NCBI GenBank assembly: GCA_009731375.1
Contig: BJOX01000320.1
Location: forward strand, 192,532-228,054
Reading direction: 5' to 3'
DNA: 35,523 bases
DNA from: Paulinella micropora
Taxonomy: Eukaryota > Cercozoa > Imbricatea > Euglyphida
Under the pieces are notes generated by a model. The model searched no databases, was not told the origin of the DNA, and saw nothing but the letters and a program-made list of their open reading frames with translations. Positions 33,016 through 35,523 of the stretch are shown here, piece by piece. Positions within the stretch are counted from its first letter, which is position 1; each line of letters begins with the position of its first letter. Made by a program: the position numbers and the translations under genes.

Positions 33016-33355
33016 GTTGATTAGGTAATACCCTGTCACTCACGGACCTAATATCTTAGACGCAGGTTTGCTGAGAGACTCCCGGCATTAGAAGCCACGA
33101 TACTAATCGACACTTTTTAAGTAGTAATCCGCACGTAGACTCTAGTAGCAGAACTAACAAACTCAAAAGTAATAATGAAACTGAAATAAAGTCCGCACGA
33201 CTGTAATTATTACACAATGATTAGTGTGAATCCTGAATGCCAATATGGACCGTTACGTCCGTTACAATTATTGACTAGAACTATACGGATAAATTACTTA
33301 CAAGTCACAAAGTCACGTTGAATCACTAAAAGTAAAACGTAATTGTCCTACCAAC
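33016..33355 (-). repeat. 5' LTR of the copia element
   Basis: 340 bp matching the split left LTR with scattered substitutions and indels. In transcription sense it starts GTTGGTAGG and ends CAAC. Confidence 0.9.
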
Positions 33356-33992
33356 TACAACCCCAAGGGATAAATACACAACGAACTCAGTGTCTTATTA
33401 AAAGTCTCTATGACTGCATTGAGTCCTGACTCCAGAGGCTCTGAGCAGGTGAAATACCAGTAAATAGCTGAGAGGTCACTTCGTTTATTTACGTAGATTT
33501 CTACTTGTTTGCAGACTTGGAATGCAAAGTACGGTCACGACTGAACGTAGATTGTGAGTTGGCTAAGCTTGAGCTTTGCAAAAACTACTGAAAAGTACTT
33601 GAAGGATGTCTTCAAGTCCAACTTGTTGTTTAAATGTCCAGATTTTGCATGTGGAAAAAAAGTTTCCTCAGTCATGGATGTAAAAAGCAAGTCAAATATT
33701 GTTTTTCGTTAACTCTGGTTTGCTTGTCCACAAATTTATCGCAACGTGCGTGATTCACTGGAAATCAGGGGAAAAGGTAATAGAGTGGGGAAAAGGCAAT
33801 AGTTAATGAGAGTCTTTTCTAAAACGAACTTTGACTTGATCGTTTGAAGTCATTTCTGAACGAAATCGAAAACTAGTTAGTGAAGTCGAAACGTCGTGCA
33901 GAGGAGAATCTAACGGGCCGGTCAAAAACAGTGAAAAGTCAACGGTAGTAATTTTGGCCGGTCGTTAAAGTGCTCAGTCTGATAGCTCCCCC
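33356..33992. other. Unique flank without a recognisable gene
   Basis: About 640 bp right of the copia element, mixed composition, no open frame with protein features. Ends in a C-run at the gap. Confidence 0.4.
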
Positions 33993-34488
33993 NNNNNNNN
34001 NNNNNNNNNNNNNNNNNNNNNNNNNNNNNNNNNNNNNNNNNNNNNNNNNNNNNNNNNNNNNNNNNNNNNNNNNNNNNNNNNNNNNNNNNNNNNNNNNNNN
34101 NNNNNNNNNNNNNNNNNNNNNNNNNNNNNNNNNNNNNNNNNNNNNNNNNNNNNNNNNNNNNNNNNNNNNNNNNNNNNNNNNNNNNNNNNNNNNNNNNNNN
34201 NNNNNNNNNNNNNNNNNNNNNNNNNNNNNNNNNNNNNNNNNNNNNNNNNNNNNNNNNNNNNNNNNNNNNNNNNNNNNNNNNNNNNNNNNNNNNNNNNNNN
34301 NNNNNNNNNNNNNNNNNNNNNNNNNNNNNNNNNNNNNNNNNNNNNNNNNNNNNNNNNNNNNNNNNNNNNNNNNNNNNNNNNNNNNNNNNNNNNNNNNNNN
34401 NNNNNNNNNNNNNNNNNNNNNNNNNNNNNNNNNNNNNNNNNNNNNNNNNNNNNNNNNNNNNNNNNNNNNNNNNNNNNNNNNNNNNNNN
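33993..34488. other. Assembly gap (496 N)
   Basis: Bounded by CCCCCC on the left and GGG then (TC)n on the right. Confidence 1.
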
Positions 34489-34528
34489 GGGTCTCTCTCT
34501 CTCTCTCTCTCTCTCTCTGATCTCGCGC

Positions 34529-34578
<50 letters not shown>

Positions 34579-34580
34579 CT
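34489..34580. repeat. TC dinucleotide array
   Basis: (TC)n interrupted by TGATCTCGCGCTCA and TGATCTC. Confidence 0.95.
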
Positions 34581-34670
34581 CTCTCGTTTTTTTTTCTCTT
34601 AATTTTTTCTTGCTGAGCAATTCGCGGCTTTTTTTTTTTTTTTTTTTTTCGGTGAAAGACTGCCAACAAA

Positions 34671-34780
34671 GGAGGAGGAGGAGGAGGAGGAGAGGAGGAG
34701 GAAGAGAAGAAGAAGAAGAAGAAGAAGAAGAAGAAGAAGAAGAAGAAGAAGAAGAAGAAGAAGAAGAAGAAGAAGAAGAA
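34671..34780. repeat. GGA then GAA trinucleotide array
   Basis: (GGA)n followed by (AGA)n after a T-run; pure purine strand. Confidence 0.95.
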
Positions 34781-34807
34781 TCTACAAACGTTGCTTACCC
34801 GGAGCCT

Positions 34808-34939
34808 GCACATACATACACACATACATACATACATAAATACATACATACATACATACATACATACATACATACACACATGCACACATGCATACATACA
34901 TATATATATGAATGCATGCATGCATACATACATACATAC

Positions 34940-34970
<31 letters not shown>

Positions 34971-35302
34971 CGTACATACATACGTACATACATACGTACA
35001 TACATACGTACATACATACATACGTACATACATACGTACATACGTACATACATACATACATACATACATACATACGTACGTACGTACATACATACACAAG
35101 ATACATTAGATAGATACATACATACATACATACATACATACATACATACATACATACATACATACATACACAAAATACATTAGATACATTACATACATAC
35201 ATACATACATACATAAATTAGATATATTAGATACATTAGATACATACATACATGCATACATGCATACATACATACATACATACATACATACATACATACA
35301 TA
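34808..35302. repeat. CATA tetranucleotide array with CGTA and TAGATACAT variants
   Basis: (ACAT)n about 490 bp, with interspersed TACG units around 34971-35088 and two ACATTAGATA islands. Open frames across it are repeat products. Confidence 0.95.
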
Positions 35303-35354
35303 CCTCGTGGGCGACAAACGCGTCCCACCATACAGTGCTATTACACAGAAAAAA

Positions 35355-35360
35355 AGATAG

Positions 35361-35446
<86 letters not shown>

Positions 35447-35447
35447 A

Positions 35448-35483
<36 letters not shown>

Positions 35484-35523
35484 CATCTATCCATCCATCC
35501 ATCCATCCATCCATCCATCCATC
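35355..35523. repeat. ATCT then ATCC tetranucleotide array
   Basis: (ATCT)n changing to (ATCC)n and running off the window end. The 50 bp before it are unique. Confidence 0.95.

Larger units (their letters stand above)
21881..33355 (-). mobile_element. Ty1/copia LTR retrotransposon, decayed, with nested piggyBac
   Basis: Two LTRs (21881-25070, interrupted, and 33016-33355) in the same orientation enclose leftward-read gag, zinc knuckle, protease, integrase, reverse transcriptase and RNase H. Integrase before reverse transcriptase is the copia order. The tRNA-Met-like primer site is at 33000-33015 and a purine tract lies next to the left LTR. Flanks TACAT and TACAA match at 4 of 5 positions, consistent with a 5-bp target duplication. 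Many frame breaks and LTR differences mark an old, inactive copy. Confidence 0.9.

Noticed and set aside
34529-35297. Long frames of HTYI or CMYV units
   Set aside because: Products of the CATA tetranucleotide array.

Overview
The window joins two unrelated kinds of DNA across a 10-N gap (16752-16761). Positions 1-16751 are a compact, AT-rich, virus- or plasmid-like replicon. Positions 16762-35523 are repeat-choked eukaryotic nuclear DNA: long microsatellites, a Ty1/copia retroelement with a piggyBac transposon nested in one LTR, and a MITE-like element. I cannot name the host. The nuclear part (spliced piggyBac gene, LTR element, long triplet and tetranucleotide arrays) fits a eukaryote, probably a protist, alga or invertebrate.

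The replicon. Two nearly identical inverted arms (A, 1-4857; B, 8373-13224) flank a 3.5 kb single-copy centre (4858-8372). Each arm carries a large gene for an archaeo-eukaryotic primase (AEP) fused to an SF2 helicase of the herpes origin-binding type, a divergent small basic gene, a G-rich tandem repeat and several 18-20 bp hairpin palindromes. The centre holds seven small genes of unknown function: a coiled-coil acidic protein, two CxxC zinc-ribbon-like proteins and four others. Outside arm B lie an unknown gene, a C2H2-like protein, a GIY-YIG endonuclease and a tyrosine recombinase that most resembles protelomerases (telomere resolvases). Immediately beyond it is a ~595 bp foldback palindrome (16156-16751) with a 32-nt unpaired AT-rich centre, and the contig ends there.

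My main reading is inference. This is a linear element with covalently closed hairpin ends, its own resolvase and its own primase-helicase. The foldback is either a read through a closed hairpin end or an unresolved replication product. The mirrored gene start at position 1 suggests that the arms continue outward. If fully symmetric, the element would be about 19.7 kb with ~8 kb terminal inverted repeats. No capsid, packaging ATPase or DNA polymerase gene is visible. The join to the nuclear contig is probably a scaffolding artefact, not an integration.

A second notable point is a 20-bp palindrome (ATCTCCGCCGTGGCGGAGAT) in the helicase gene of both arms. Removing exactly these 20 nt rejoins the reading frame, and the flanking codons are both GAT. 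That fits a mobile hairpin insertion and resembles a translational bypass site. Two further frame breaks are shared by both arms, and each arm also has one of its own.

The nuclear part. From 16762 to about 21330 there are CA/TA, polypyrimidine, AG, CTT, TAC and TAG arrays, with a 276-bp terminal-inverted-repeat element inside the TAC array. A decayed copia element (21881-33355, transcribed leftward) contains, in transcription order, gag, zinc knuckle, protease, integrase, reverse transcriptase and RNase H, with many frame breaks. A 2.86 kb piggyBac (21982-24845) sits inside its left LTR with exact TTAA target duplications. Its transposase gene reads through two predicted introns and is stopped by a single in-frame TGA. 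The right end is gap, TC, GGA/GAA, CATA and ATCT arrays. I find no convincing host gene.
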